Shown piece by piece: positions 37,024 through 51,400 of a DNA stretch of 64,000 nucleotides; the stretch's first letter is position 1; the number at the start of each line of letters is the position of its first letter. The DNA lies in the NCBI GenBank assembly GCA_019916065.1, contig CM034243.1:3100001-3164000 (forward strand). Direction: 5' to 3'. Both the position numbers and the translations under genes were made by a program. A model generated the notes under the pieces. That model did not search any database and was not told where the DNA came from. It saw only the letters and a list, made by a program, of their open reading frames with translations. Source of the DNA: Vitellaria paradoxa. Lineage: Eukaryota; Streptophyta; Magnoliopsida; Ericales; Sapotaceae.

Positions 37024-40000
37024 ATGGCTTCAGGTGGCGGTAGTTACAGGAATGGCATTCACAAGGGGGCGGTGAAGGTGGATCGCCCCGTCCCTGCTCC
37101 CTCCAATCTCCGAACTTCTTCCTCCTTCAAATCCAAGCTTCCTGTCCGCCGTAGCAGCCCCGGCTTTATCTCTGGACCCGCCAGGGACGGTGATTCCGGT
37201 CAGTTCCGTACTGTTTTTCAATCTTTCAAGTTCTGTATGTAGTTTCCTTCGCATTTGGCAATTTTGGGTACGCAATTCGATTTTACTAACGCGATCTAAA
37301 ACTTTGTACTTCCTGATCAAGTTAAACTGCACAATGTGACCTAGAAACCTAAGGTTTTTTTTTCTTTTTTTGAAGTGTAATCAATGAGCTTGTGTTGTAG
37401 GTTATATTCTAGTTGATTCAACAATGTGGTTTGGATACTTTTTCTGTCAGTTTAAATTCAAATGGATCCCGAAGGCCAAATTGAGATGCCTGTTATTTAC
37501 CTGTAAAGTTTGAGTTCAATGCATTCAATTTGATTAATTTATTTTACCAAAAATTGATGTATTGATCTCAGATTTTTGTATTTTGAGAAAAATGCACTAT
37601 CACAATGCTGAATATTTGGGGTAAAAGAATTGATGAGATATGGTCTTGAGTCCAATTTACAATTTGACATATGAATACGTGCACCTATTTGTTAAGGGTT
37701 CTAACTTCTATATTTCATTAGGTGGTTCAACTACTTTGTCCAAGGTGTTGTGATTTGTGGGCCTATTCGTGTTTTGTTTGTAAACTCTATATAGTGGTGA
37801 TGATTTTCCTTGTGATATACTGATGTATCTACTTACCTCTATTTTTTTTGGGTGACATGGTGAAAAATATTGTGCATGATAGAAGACAGAACACTGAACT
37901 CTGCACTGATGGGCTTAGCAAGGGATTCTAGATCCATTTCTTTTGTTGAATGAAAAATTTTTTATTGGTTCACTTATTTGTAGTTCTGTTTCTAGTTCTC
38001 ACTTCTCATTGCAAATACACCCCCCCCCCCAAAAAAAAAAAAATAAAGGATGATAGTGTTAAACTTGTAAGTTTCTGGAGATCTCTTAAATTCTGCTTCG
38101 AAACATTGTTTTTCATAGTTTTTATAATCACCTTGCTGCTATGAAGCATGACACTTAAATGTAGGTTATGCTATCAACTTTGTTTTGTGTTGAGATTAAT
38201 GTTTAACTAGACTTTATTGCTTACCAAAAAAAATTGTTTAGTTGAATTTTGTATTACAAATTAAGCTTTCAACTGGTGGTATTTATCCAGTTTGTTTTTA
38301 AGGTGAAAATAATCAACTTTTAGTCTTCATGCCATATTTTAGGCTCTGTAATAGAATTTTTTAGTTTGAATTTCTACTAATTAACCAATTTTATCATTTA
38401 ATGCCACATGGACCTAGTCTCAGTGTACAGAAATGGCACGACATGACAATTTCAAAAAATATTAAGATGTGACATAGTGGGAGTATGTGTGTACATATAC
38501 ATGAAAAACCAATTATTGTTCATTTTTATATTATAAATAAATTTATATTTTGTTTATTTGGAAAATGCTATTCATAAAAATTGTTTTGGATTTTAAAATT
38601 AAAAAAATTAATGGAGGTAGGATTAATAGATATAAATTCATGGTGTTTTTATCTTATTATTTGATATTAAGCTTTCCTTTTCTCTGAAATTGCAATGCGT
38701 TTCATGTTTGTTTAAGTGATGGATTCATGTCCGGTTTCTAAAAAATTTAAAAATGATGGGACATGTATAGATGGGTCATGAGCGTCTCACATGGACGCGA
38801 CACCTTTCTAAAAGTGTTTATGCTTCTTATCGTCATGAATTGTATTTGATAGATTAGATTATTTGATCCTTGCTTCATCTCCATTTTCCCTTCCAACAAT
38901 GAATGATGAAATTGTACTGATACATTTTAGTGTTTCTGGACAGTTCCTGGAAGAGTAAGAGTGGCTGTAAGATTGCGGCCCCAAAATGCTGAGGAGTTGG
39001 TGGCAGATGCTGATTTTGCAGATTGTGTGGAACTGCAGCAAGAGGTGTGCCACTCTTGTTCCTCAATCAGTTTAGATTCTAATGTTTATTTGAAAAATAA
39101 TCTGAACTTCAGTCTTTTGGTTAGAGACTTCATTTTGAGTTTTGTTCTTAATACCTTTCTCATGATTCTATATTTTATTTGAAATTTTGCTATACCTCAG
39201 CTTAAAAGGTTGAAACTTCGAAAGAACAATTGGGATTCTGATACCTATGAATTTGATGAGGTGCTCCCTGAATTTGCATCGCAGAAGCGTGTCTATGAAG
39301 TCGTTGCAAAGCCTGTTGTGGAGGTTTGTTTTGTTTGTAGTATATTTGAAATTCAATGTTCCTGCAACTAGTTATTTATTTTAGTAATTAGCTCCTTGGA
39401 ATAGCTATCGTCATTCATGAACTGATGTGTCCAAGTAAGATTATTTTTTCATCTCATCTCACCTTTTTATATGAAGCCACTTTGAAAGTTTTAAGTTTTC
39501 TATACCACTTCTTGAGGAACATATGATTGTGTGTGGTTGAGCAAAATCTTTACAGTGGACAGTTATACTGATTTTGTGCGTTACCATAGAGTCATAGACT
39601 ATCTTCAATCTGTCCATGTCTAAGTGCAAGTAGTTTTTCAGAGATAAGGTTTTAATTATAGTTTATGTGTATAACATAAATTGACTTAATATAAGTTTAA
39701 TATGAATTCTATTTATTTATTTATGTTTTTAATCTCTGCTAGAAGCCGTTTGTGAGAGTTGAAATGACAATGCTTGCTTCCACTTACGGTTTGTGTTCCT
39801 TTTCTTTTATTTTTGATATATTTCCCCAAATCTCTTTCAAGTAATGTATGAAGTATGCAATTGCAATATGAGACAATGACACAACTTATCTATTTTTGCC
39901 TTGATATATTGGTAGATACTATTAGAGTTAGTCTATTAATATTATTAGGGGTAGTATAGTACTTCCTTTCATCATGTTGTTGCCCTCCCATGAAGAGCTA

Positions 40001-42450
40001 GTTTTCTTTTATATTTCTTGTAAGTGATGGTGATAGCATTAACTAATCATTATTTATTTTCTCCTATTTTTTCTTTAGTTTGATTCTTTTGATCTTTGGA
40101 ACGATATTAACACTGTATCAGAGCAGGATTTTTTGATTGAGAATTCACTTAGAATCGAAGCAGCATGAGTTGGGAAACAAATTTTAAAAGTTCAATGGCT
40201 GACGTCATCAGAATATGATCTTACTCATCTTGTTTGACTTGGTTTTTCAATGGGCTTTCACATGGTGTGTGTAGTTTTTTTGAGTTGGTGAATAAGTGGG
40301 AGGTGAATAACGCAAAGATTTACCTGGATCGGCAATTTCACTTGACCAAGTTCTGTACAAACAAGGCCATATGGGATTTTTTGTCCATCATGTTTGTTCA
40401 ATCTAATTTTGCTAGAAGACACAATATAACTCTTTTTTTTTTTTTTTTCCCTCTCCAAACTTAGTGGTATGTTTATATACTAAAATATGATTGTTTATTG
40501 CTGGAAGATTCACATGAAAAGTTTTTGAAAATCCTTGTGGAGGGAAATTTGCCTAATGTTCAAAGTTGATGTTAATTCATTGAATCTTTGCAATATATCA
40601 TGGGTTGTTTGATTGGCATGAGGATCTTTGACATACTGCTGTTCATTTAATAAGCTACGCCCTTATGCAAGCCTCCCATGTAATTTTTGCCTTTTCTTAT
40701 GCGATCTTCTGTTTTTCTCTTTTACTTTTTCTTCCTCTCTTTTCTTTTACTAGTATTATTTATTTATTTATTTATTTTTTTCAGTGAGCTCCTTTTTACT
40801 TTATTAGTCATGGGTTTCTATATTAGAAGAAATACCAATGTTGCTGGGAAACTAGCACAGTGAACCCAAATCCATACAGCTTCCATTTTCTATATAATTT
40901 CCCTTCAATCTTAATATGCCTTGATCTTGGTGGTGTTGTAGCCATGTTGGGGTTTGCAACTTTGAAGCCCTCTATGAGGGCAAATCTAAGAAGTCCTGCA
41001 CTTATTGTTTTCTACATTCTGTAACATACATTGCACTGTGTAAACTTACATTAATAGCACAACTAGTGAATCTTTGTGATATCTGAAGTGCCTCAATTAA
41101 AGTTTGTAACTCTATCTGTCTGCCTTAAGGAATTTGTTTTCTTGCTTCACACAGTCCCCCACTTTTACATATAAATTGCTTTCTATTGCTCTTTTGCGCC
41201 TGAGGTCTGGGAACTGGGAAGCTCCTAAAAACTGTCATTCCTATATTTGACAATCCATGCATGTATTAACTCATGTAGCTTTTCATTTATTGAGATATCT
41301 TCTTTTTTTTTTTTTTTTTTTTTGGTAGAGTGTCCTGGATGGTTATAATGGGACAGTGATGGCTTATGGTCAGACTGGCACAGGGAAGACTTATACCCTT
41401 GGACGGCTGGGTGATGAAGACACTTCTTCTCGTGGTATCATGGTTCGTGCTATGGAGGACATACTAGCAGATATCTCTTTGGAAACTGATTCTGTGTCGG
41501 TCTCATATTTGCAGGTTGTTATGTCCTTGCATAATTGCTTAGTTACATACTGTCACTATTATCATTTTCTTTGATGATATGTTCTATAATGTCAAAATTC
41601 CACATGCAATAGTTAAAATTTTCTAAATTGAAGTAATATATTATGGAGCCCAAACTATTTGGACCATTTCATCATGTCAAACTTTCTAATTAGTCAGTAT
41701 ATGCCTTCCCAGTTGCGTTAATTTTTTCTTCCTACATGATGTGCAGCTTTATATGGAAACAATTCAGGACCTTTTAAACCCAGCAAATGATAATATTGCC
41801 ATTGTTGAAGATCCAAAAACTGGTGATGTTTCTTTACCAGGTGCAACCCTTGTGGAGATTCGAGACCAACTGAGTTTTCTGGAGTTGTTAAGATTAGGAG
41901 AAGCTCATCGATTTGCTGCTAACACAAAATTGAATACCGAATCTTCTCGCAGTCATGCTATTCTCATGGTGAATAAATGAGCTTTTATGTTATCACGAAC
42001 TTTTTTATTATCCCTTGCATCAAGTTTTCATCTCATCTTCTTGTAGATTATCTTTTATATATTACTTAAATTGGAGTTAATATTAACCTGACTGGATGCT
42101 GCAGATACAAGTCAGGAAGTCTTTCATGGGAAGAGAAATTACATTTCCAAATGAAAATGATGATCCCTCTCATTCGGTCAATTCATTTAAGCCACCTGTT
42201 ATTCGGAAAGGCAAGCTGGTTCTTGTGGATCTTGCTGGTTCTGAGCGAATTCACAAGTCAGGTGCATACAAAACATGTATCTTTTCTTTTTATTTAAATA
42301 ATTTATATGGGAATTATTTTTTATCAACACAGCCTTTGTTTCATTTGCTATTTAAGTAAGGTGTATTCTGTATACAATTAAATTTTATCGGCATGTTTTA
42401 ACCTTGGAGGTGAGTCATCGGGATTGAGTCTTTCTGTATTGATTTAGATG

Positions 42451-42484
<34 letters not shown>

Positions 42485-45400
42485 AACATTTTAGATGATA
42501 TGCATATATTTATTTTCATAATGGAGGTGTTTGGAGTTGTAAAAATTAGTATAAATTTGAAAAAGTTGTAGCTTCGTAATGCATGCAGTGAGTAAAAATT
42601 TGAATATTATAGAGATTTGTAGAGTTTTGGAGAGCTCCAAACACCCTCAATATACGAAGAAGACAACATCAATTTCTATGGAGGAGCATAAAGGTTGCAG
42701 CCAACCTATGTATAAGGCTAAAGAAATGCTTTTGTTACAAATTATAGCCTAGACAATTTAGGCTGCTTCTCCCTCTCCTTTCTCTGCAAGGACCAACCTG
42801 TGAGGCTGTGACCTCAAATGGTTTCCAATGCAGTTAAATTAATTCAGTGATTATTATTTGATTTTATTAATGGCGTTGCTCATTTTGCAAATTTCTCACT
42901 TTTATTTCTGACAGGAAGTGAGGGACATATGTTAGAGGAAGCCAAATCTATCAATCTGTCACTAAGTGCGTTGGGAAAGTGCATAAATGCACTGGCAGAA
43001 AACAGTGCTCATGTGCCAGTTCGAGAGTCCAAGCTTACTAGGTTGCTTAGAGATTCATTTGGAGGTAATTTTCCCCCTTATAAATCAATTTAGTCTCAGG
43101 CTTTAACTTGAAGAAAGCAGTTCGTGAAATGGTAATCTTTAATGTACACATGCACACAAACTTCTAGTTTTATTTATTTTTTTCCCCTGAATTTGAATGT
43201 TACCTCGCCTTGTTTTATAAAGTTGCCAACTGTTTTCTTTCTGTTCCTCCCCCCGCGCCTCCCCCCCCCCCCCCGGCGCGGGGGCGGGGGATCATGTGGA
43301 ACACTTTGAAGATTGGCAGTGATAACTAGTGTTGTCATTAGCATTTCTGTTTTTAAATCTACCAGAAAGAATTCCACTGATTACATTTGCTTGTGTCACA
43401 GGTACAGCAAGAACCTCATTAATTGTGACCATCGGCCCATCTCCACGCCATCGAGCAGAGACTGCAAGTACCATATTGTTTGGACAAAGGGTGAGTAAAT
43501 AATATGTGGCGGCTTATAGTTCAAATGTCAAAGCATTTCTTTGATATGAATCTGAGTAACTGCGAATGTTTATAATTATCAAAATAAATGAATAAATAAA
43601 ATAAAAATTGCAGATGTTTGTGCTATAAATATGAATAATTCTGTTCTATATCTGACACAGTTGCCTGTGCTTTCTTTATAAACGATCAAGCATAGCATTT
43701 TGTGCAGCTTAAAAATGCAGGTTAAATGCATGTCTCACTGTTTCGTGGCATCTATGTTGTTACTACATATATTTCTAGTTTTGTTTGGTTAGAATTGTCC
43801 AGATACATCTGCACGTGTGCATGCAGGATGTTTTTGACTACAGAAAACTGTCAAAACAAAGCGTTTCATGAGTAATGGGTTGAACAGGTTGGCTTTGATT
43901 TTCTTTCCTAACAGGCTATGAAGGTGGAAAATATGTTAAAAATTAAGGAGGAATTTGATTACAAAAGTTTGTCTAGAAGGCTTGAAATTCAACTGGACAA
44001 ACTCATTGCTGAGAACGAGAGGCAGCAGAAAGCTTTTGAGGATGAAATTGAAAGAATAAATTCAGAAGCACAAAGCCGTATCTCTGAGGCTGAAAGAAAC
44101 TTTGCAGATGCATTAGAGGTTAGTTGAGTATCAACATCTCACCATTAAGGTGCACTGTTCCCTCAGTCATTCTAAAAAGTTGTGAAGAAACACTCTTTGT
44201 ATATTTAATGTAGGTTGAACTCTTTTTACGCCTTCTGTTCTATTTTATTATCCTGTTCATAACATGTTTGATTTATTGTTTCTCATTTAATTTTACTTAC
44301 TGATGTCCCTAAGATATCGGGTTTTGTCTACAGAGAGAGAGAATGAGATGTCAAATGGATTATATGGAATCAATTAAAATGCTTGAAGAAAAGTGGATAT
44401 TGCATGGCAAGAATGGCAAGAATGGCATCATTGATGGAACTTACAGTGGAGAGGTAGTCTAATATCTGAACTTTATCCTTTTTTATGTGCTAGAAATAAT
44501 TGTTCTCTTAGACGGCAGTCCTGCACATATCAGTGCTTGGGGTGATACTTCTTCTAAGAGTGACATAAATGGGTGTCAACCCCTGTTATGTAATGCACAA
44601 TTCTCTCTTATTCTTCTTATTGCTTCTGATATGTGTGAAGGAATGTGGATATGTTGCTGTTTATTCTGCACCCCCCTCTGTTCATTTTTAATTACTTACG
44701 ATTCATTATTGCCTTGGAAGCAGCCATATAATTTTGCCACTATTGTCTGCTTCAGTAATTTGTGTTATTGAAGACAAATTCATGTTGCATGATGGGGGAA
44801 ATACAACTAAGTTCACGAACATGCCTGCCTGATAAAGCAGGCAAAGGACACACTTCTATGCCAGGATAGGCCCTTTCAGACAGGCCAAGTAAAGCCCTTT
44901 GGCCCATGCCTTTTAGTGGGCTCTGGGCTTAAGAAAGCCATGCCTTTTTTTTATTTCTCCAATGGTTGCTACTATTGTATAATTGTTTTTAGACAATTAA
45001 TTAGATCTACTGTTTAAATTTTTTACTATTTTCATTAGCTTCGGCTTGACTATTTGAAATATATCTACTGCTTATTTCTTAATATCTGGAGTTGTGCAAT
45101 GAACTCGAAAGGCTACAATAACGTGTTCACACCTCGCACTTATGTTCTAGCCTTCGAGGAGACCTTGGCAAGCCTTTGAAACCAATATCACAACTTAAGC
45201 AAATATCCACTAAGTTATCAAATTACCTTGCAGCTAAATGTTAAAGGCTGATAACCTGGGTTTTTTTGTCCTTGTAGCTCAATGTGCCAGTTTGCTTTCC
45301 AAGGCCCTTAAACGTTGTTCTTCCCACCAGCGAATAGTAAATGGGCTCTTCTTCATTCACCTGCAGAGGCTGCCTTCGGCTTTGAGCCCATCTTTTTCTT

Positions 45401-48400
45401 ATGAGATTGAGCTTTTACAGCACAAACTAGTTTGAGCCTTTAATGTGTCAACTTATTCTCCTCTGGCCCCCCCCCACGCCCGCCCCCCCCGGGGGGGGGG
45501 GGGGCGTGGGCAAAGAAAAGGAAAAAAAAAAGAAGCTAAAACTTTATAAAAGTATATGGAAAGATTACATTTTACTCCATGTGCTTAAGGTTATTTCATC
45601 TTACCTCCCTACAATTTTAAATGTAACACTTAACCACTTCGCAGTTACAACTGTCAACTTTTCGGGCTAAATTCACTGAAATTTAATGTAAATTTCACTT
45701 TCTTCTCAGTATTCTTAATTTCAACGCTTACCTCTTTGTGGTTTATGATTGAAGGGCATCTATTGATGCATTTAACTAAAAATACATTATAATCTTTTTA
45801 TGAGATGTATCGGTGAGATATTGGATGATATGCTTACTATCATATCAGGTGTTATATCAGCGAGATATCGGGAAACAATGAGATATTGGCTGAATTTGCT
45901 ATTTTACTCTTCTGAAGCCTCTAGTTCACTAATCATTATGTATTGCCTGATATGGCGTTTCTATTCCGCAACCGCATTAAAAATTAGGTGACCAAAATAG
46001 TTGCCGTGACCCCAACTTTAAATTCTGGTATGCACCATTCCAAATAGCTTAAGCTTTTGTAAGAGTTGGCAGTGTTAACATCCCTAACACTTCGAAAGAA
46101 TGGATAATATAGTTATGGTAGACGTTTTGGCATGACTTTTTTTACTACAAGGTACATCTTATCTGTTTTTGGTTTACTGAACTTTTATGTCTTGAAATTT
46201 CGACCAAACTATTTGTTTGAATGATCAAATAGTTTTTCTTTTGATATCCAGGGGCATGTGGGTGCCGATAATGAAGATGCTTCTGAGGTCAGAAAGTTGC
46301 TTCAGAGTGAAATTCATTTAAGAAAGGCAGCCGAAGAGGAGGTTAACAATCTCAAAAATCAACTAGCTGGATTGACGTCAGAGGTACAGATTCCCCCCAA
46401 GTACAAAAAATTTTTGCTTGAGCATTATGGGGTCTATTTCAATTGCCTAAGTTGAAGTTTTGTGATATGTAATGGATAATGATGGTGTACTAGGCAGGTG
46501 GAGCCGCTGATGTTGTAACGCTTCGAAAATTGCTAGAAGATGAAGCACAACAAAAAAAGAAACTTGAAGAGGAAATAATCATATTACAAAGCCAGTTATC
46601 GCAATTGAATTTTGATGCTGATCAGGTGTGCATTTAAAGAAGTGAAACAAACTCACTGTGCCTTATTCAATATTTTCTTCTCTCTTTACACAATTGTTTA
46701 CTACTAAGTCTTTTGCTTTTCAGTTAAGTGAAAATTTGCTGTGATTCTAATGGAATGGAATGCGCTATTCTCTATAACATATATAATGAAAATTATGTAT
46801 TGGAGTCACTTTATTGATTTTCTAACAACTGGGCAGAAGATGTTGAACAAAGATGAGAAAGAGGGTTCCCACATTATGCTTCTTTTTTGTAAACTTCATT
46901 AAAACTCCAATTGATGCATCTTTGCAGGAAGTCTCTGTTTGGCATGAATTTTTGCTTAACCTCTCCAGTGGACTTGTGTTTAAGCGTTCTTGTTCATCCT
47001 TAGCATGGCTTAATAGTTCGTATATTTAAATTTCTGGAACGTAGCTAACATTTGCTTTATGTTCATAGATGAGACGATATCTTGATAGAGGCAGGTCTGG
47101 GAACGCCTTTCCTGGTTTAGATAATTCACCACTCAAAGATGTGGGTGTTGGACAGAGATCATTAGTCACCAATCTTCATGAACAAGGTACCAGTGGAACT
47201 TGTGCTAAGTTCTGTTAATTAAATCCTATTTGATCTAACCTTTTCCTGTCCATCATCCTCTGTAGTTGGGTTGCAAAAGATCTTGTCATTGCTAGAGTCA
47301 GAAGATGGCAATGTACGGATTCATGCTGTAAAAGTGGTTGCCAACCTCGCAGCTGAAGGTGCTTGCTTCTACTTACTTTAGACCTTAAATTGTCTTGATA
47401 TACTTCTGATTAGATTATCTTTAGAAATTGTCTTGAATGAATTACTTAAACATCAAGATGTGAGTCTCTTGTTTCATGTTGTTGAATTTCAGCAAAGGTC
47501 ATGGTCTGAAGTCCTTAAAATTCACTGAACCCTCCTTCGGAATAAGCATAATGAATGTAGAATTAATACTCTTATTGAACTTGCCTGTCACATGAAACTC
47601 CTGGAAAACCCTCATTGTGTCACTTTTCAGAGTCTGCCAGCAATGCGTAAAAAATGACATTGTCATATCATCTGGACCTGGAGCTTTGTCCCTATTCATG
47701 GACCTCAAGGCATCCCATATTTCCTCCTCGGTGAACTCATCTTCTAGACTCACCCTTGCCTCATTGGAGATCAAAGGTTGTTCCAAATCATCAATCCTGG
47801 GTCTATCCCCTATTTAATTTCCTCCTCTAAAATCCTCCCCTTCAACTTGTATCCTGTCAATATGGTTGAATCGTCTATGTGTGTTTGCTATTTATCCTCC
47901 CCTCAATGTGTACTCTCGAAGATTCCATCCTTGTGTAAAGTGCCCAAAACAATATTCTTGTCCTCCCCTTAAAAGAATATCCTGATTTTTGGTTGATTGT
48001 TGTAGGTGGGTTTTGATCAAGTTTGTTTCCCCAATCTATAGGAATATTTGGTCAATTGTTTGTAATAACAACTTCTGTAAATCCATTAGAACTATTTTAA
48101 CTTTTGTTGTATGTGACCCAATTAGATGTCTTTTTTTTTTTAATACATATAGCTGGACAAGAAAGGAGTGTGTGTCGCATATATTGAGGCGATAAAGGAC
48201 ATGTATGATAGAGTTATAACATTTATACGGACGACTGGTGGAGAGACTAATGAGTTCCCTATCACGATTGGTTTACATCAAGGCTCAGCGTTAAGCCCGT
48301 ACTTGTTTGCTTTAGTTATGGATGAGATTACAAGACATATTCAGGATGAGGTGCCGTGGTGTATGCTATTTGCAGACGATATTGTTTTAGTAGATGAGAC

Positions 48401-51400
48401 GAGAGAAGGAGTGAATGCTAAGCTAGAATTGTGGCGGGATACGTTAGAGACAAAAGGGTTTAGGCTAAGCCGATGCAAGACGGAATATATAGAATGTAAG
48501 TTTAGTCAAAGTAGGATAACGAGTAGTATAGAAGTAAGTTTAGGCACACAAAAGATTGTAGAGAAAGATAAATTTAGGTGCCTTGGATCTATGGTGTAAC
48601 AAGATGGAGGGATTGATACTGATATAAGTCACAGGATTCAAGCTGGATGGACCAAATGGAAGAGTGCTTCGGGGGTTTTGTGCGACCGCAAAATCCCCCT
48701 CAAGGTGAAAGGAAAGTATTATAAGGTAGCGGCTTGACCAGCGCTGCTCTATGGATCAGAGTGTTGGGCAGTAAAGCATAATCATGGTCAGAAGATGGCA
48801 GTTGCGGAGATGAGGATGCTAAGGTGGATGTGTGGGATTACAAAGAAAGATAGGATTAGGAACGAGGAGATTAGGGGCAAAGTAGGAATAGCACCGATTG
48901 AAGATAAAATGAGAGAAAACCGATTAAGATGGTTTGGCCATGTTAGAATGGGCCAGCAGAGGCACCTGTTAGAAGGTGTGAAAGTATGGAGATTGTTAGG
49001 AGTAAGAGAGGTAGAGGAAGACCCAAGAGAAGCTGGAAAGAAACCATTAAACATGACCTAACCTACCTAGATTTATCGGAGGACAAGCCCCTAAACAGAT
49101 CAAATTGGCGTCGACAAATCCATATAGCCGACCCCACCTAGTGGGAAAAGGCTTGGTTTGGTTTGGTTTGGTTTATATAGCTGGACAAGATTGGGTATCC
49201 ATTCTAGAATGTAATTAGGCAATTAAAGAAATATGTTCAAAACTTGAGTGTGGTTAAAAAATAAAGACGATTGATGGATGGTTGGATTTCTGATAATAAA
49301 TGAGGAAGTGGGCAGCTTAACCCTTAAAGCGGGTACCTGAGAGGGTTGGGCATGTGCCTCAAGAAGCAAAAATGCCGAGTTCAAGTAATCCTTCTTGGGA
49401 GTCATCCCCAGACGGGGGGCTATTTGTGCCTTGTGACTAATCACGTGCTCTACGAGGTCCAGACTCCTTGTTACTGTAAAGATAAGAGTCTTTCTCTTGC
49501 TATCCACTAAAAGCCAACCCTTGATTTACTGCTTTGAACGTGTGCTCGATGGTCTCTCCTGCTTTCTTGTAACTGCATGCCTCTTGATCAACAGAAACAA
49601 ACTTGACTCTTTAAAACATTGGCAATGTCCATTATGTTTTTTTTAAGAGCAATATATTGTTGATCAAAACCAAAAATGGACATCATAAAAAGCTATATTT
49701 TGCAGAAACATCAATGGCCATGCCTGTACCTCTGTTGTGCTTTCGGAATCTATCCCAGCAGAAAAAAAGGAATTGCAAACATGCATGCAATTCATGGCCA
49801 ATAATTGTTTAGAAGGAATTTTTTTTTTTTATACAACAGCTGGTTAGCATATCTGAAATATCCTAAATGGTTAATGTTGCTCATGTAAGAGAGTATGCAC
49901 AGACGTGTTGTATTTTAAAGTTGTTATTTTGCTATTGCATTATGTGGCAATGCCAGGACTGCTTAATTTATCTTTTGGGGTGGAAATAGCCAACCAGTAA
50001 CTTGTGTTTGTGAGATCGTAGAGGTTGCTGCAATTGAAGATAGGGAGGGAAAGATAAATCAGCCACGTGCAATGTAAACTGATGAGTATACTGATTTGGA
50101 CAAGCAATTGGATTCAAGGCACTTGAAGGATAAGGGGCACAGAGAATGCTATTCTACATAGTTTCATTTGCTTGGGTGACAATTGAAATTCAGTCCTCTT
50201 TAAATACATTGATTTAAACATCTCTCTCTCTCTCTCTCTATCTCAAATAAGTGGTTAATTTGTTTCTGAAAATTAATATGATTGAGGGAAAGAATGATAA
50301 TTGATACACATTAGGCAGATTACCGTTCAGTAATAGTATGCTTTAATATTATTTTTGATGGGATCATCCGCCTTGGTTGAATAAATACTCTCCCCTTGAA
50401 TAAGAATTTTAGTGTCCCTAAGATGGTCTTCCCTAGGTTGTCTTTTAATATTACTTGTGTTTCCTATTTAAATGTGTTGTGGTGTAAGAATGAAATGGTT
50501 GATATTATGAATTGATAATGAAATGAAAGCTTGTGAGCTGATTTTCCATCTCTCTCTCTCTCTCGTGTCCTTCTCTTGAACATGTCTCTCTCTCTCTTTC
50601 TCTCGTGTCCTTCTCTTGAACATGTCTCTCTCTCTCTCGGCTATTTTGCCTCCTCCGCTTAATTCTTCTTTTTTCGCATCATATTTGGTATCAGAGCTCA
50701 AAATTCTATAAATTTTTAATGTCACTATTTTTAGGCTCCATTCGATCTCTGGCAACTTTCCAACGAATTTTTGGCAACTACTTACTATTTTTCCAGTGCC
50801 ATCCGATCTCCAATGGCTTCCTGGCGACTCCACACTGTTTTTCTGAGCCATCCACCTTCCCAACTAATCTCTGGAAATTTCTTACTGTTCTTACGACTAC
50901 TGTTGTTTTTCGGCGAATTTCCATCGACCCCTCCCTGTTTTCCATCACCATCCAATTCTCTGGCGAATCTTCTGCAACTTTTCTTAATGAATTAGCCAGA
51001 TGGCTTTGTTAAGTTCCTATAATCGGAGCTACTATGATGAGAGTATAGAAAAATGACCGATAGGCATGACTACTCCTCTCAAAGAGCGAACCCACAAGAG
51101 TAGTCACCCTGAACCTCCTAATTTTGATGGCCACAAGGATTTTAGCCAATGTCTTGATAGTATGGATTAGTTCTTTAACTAGTATACAATATCTGATGCT
51201 ATAAGAGTGGACTACACAGTAAAAAGTTGGCTGGCAATGATTGAATTTATTGGGAGATTCTAAAGATTTCTTTAAGTACAATTCTCACATTAGGACTTTG
51301 GATGGGATGAAATACTGTCTTCATGCAAAATACCGATCTGTCTTATTAAGTCAATTTATTGGACCAGTGGAATCTCACTGGACCAAATAAAGATAGCTAC

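Noticed and set aside
36843..37043. Upstream frame overlapping the kinesin start
   Set aside because: Begins at TTG, not ATG, and mostly translates the CT tract of the leader.
47778..47972. 64-aa plus-strand frame in kinesin intron 14
   Set aside because: Antisense to the L1 fragment linker; no protein features.
49154..49174. Interstitial telomere repeat
   Set aside because: The unit is TTTGG, not the plant TTTAGGG, and it ends an RTE element.
50719..51012. 97-aa frame in the LTR element interior
   Set aside because: Leader region of a degraded retrotransposon with low-complexity translation, not a host gene.
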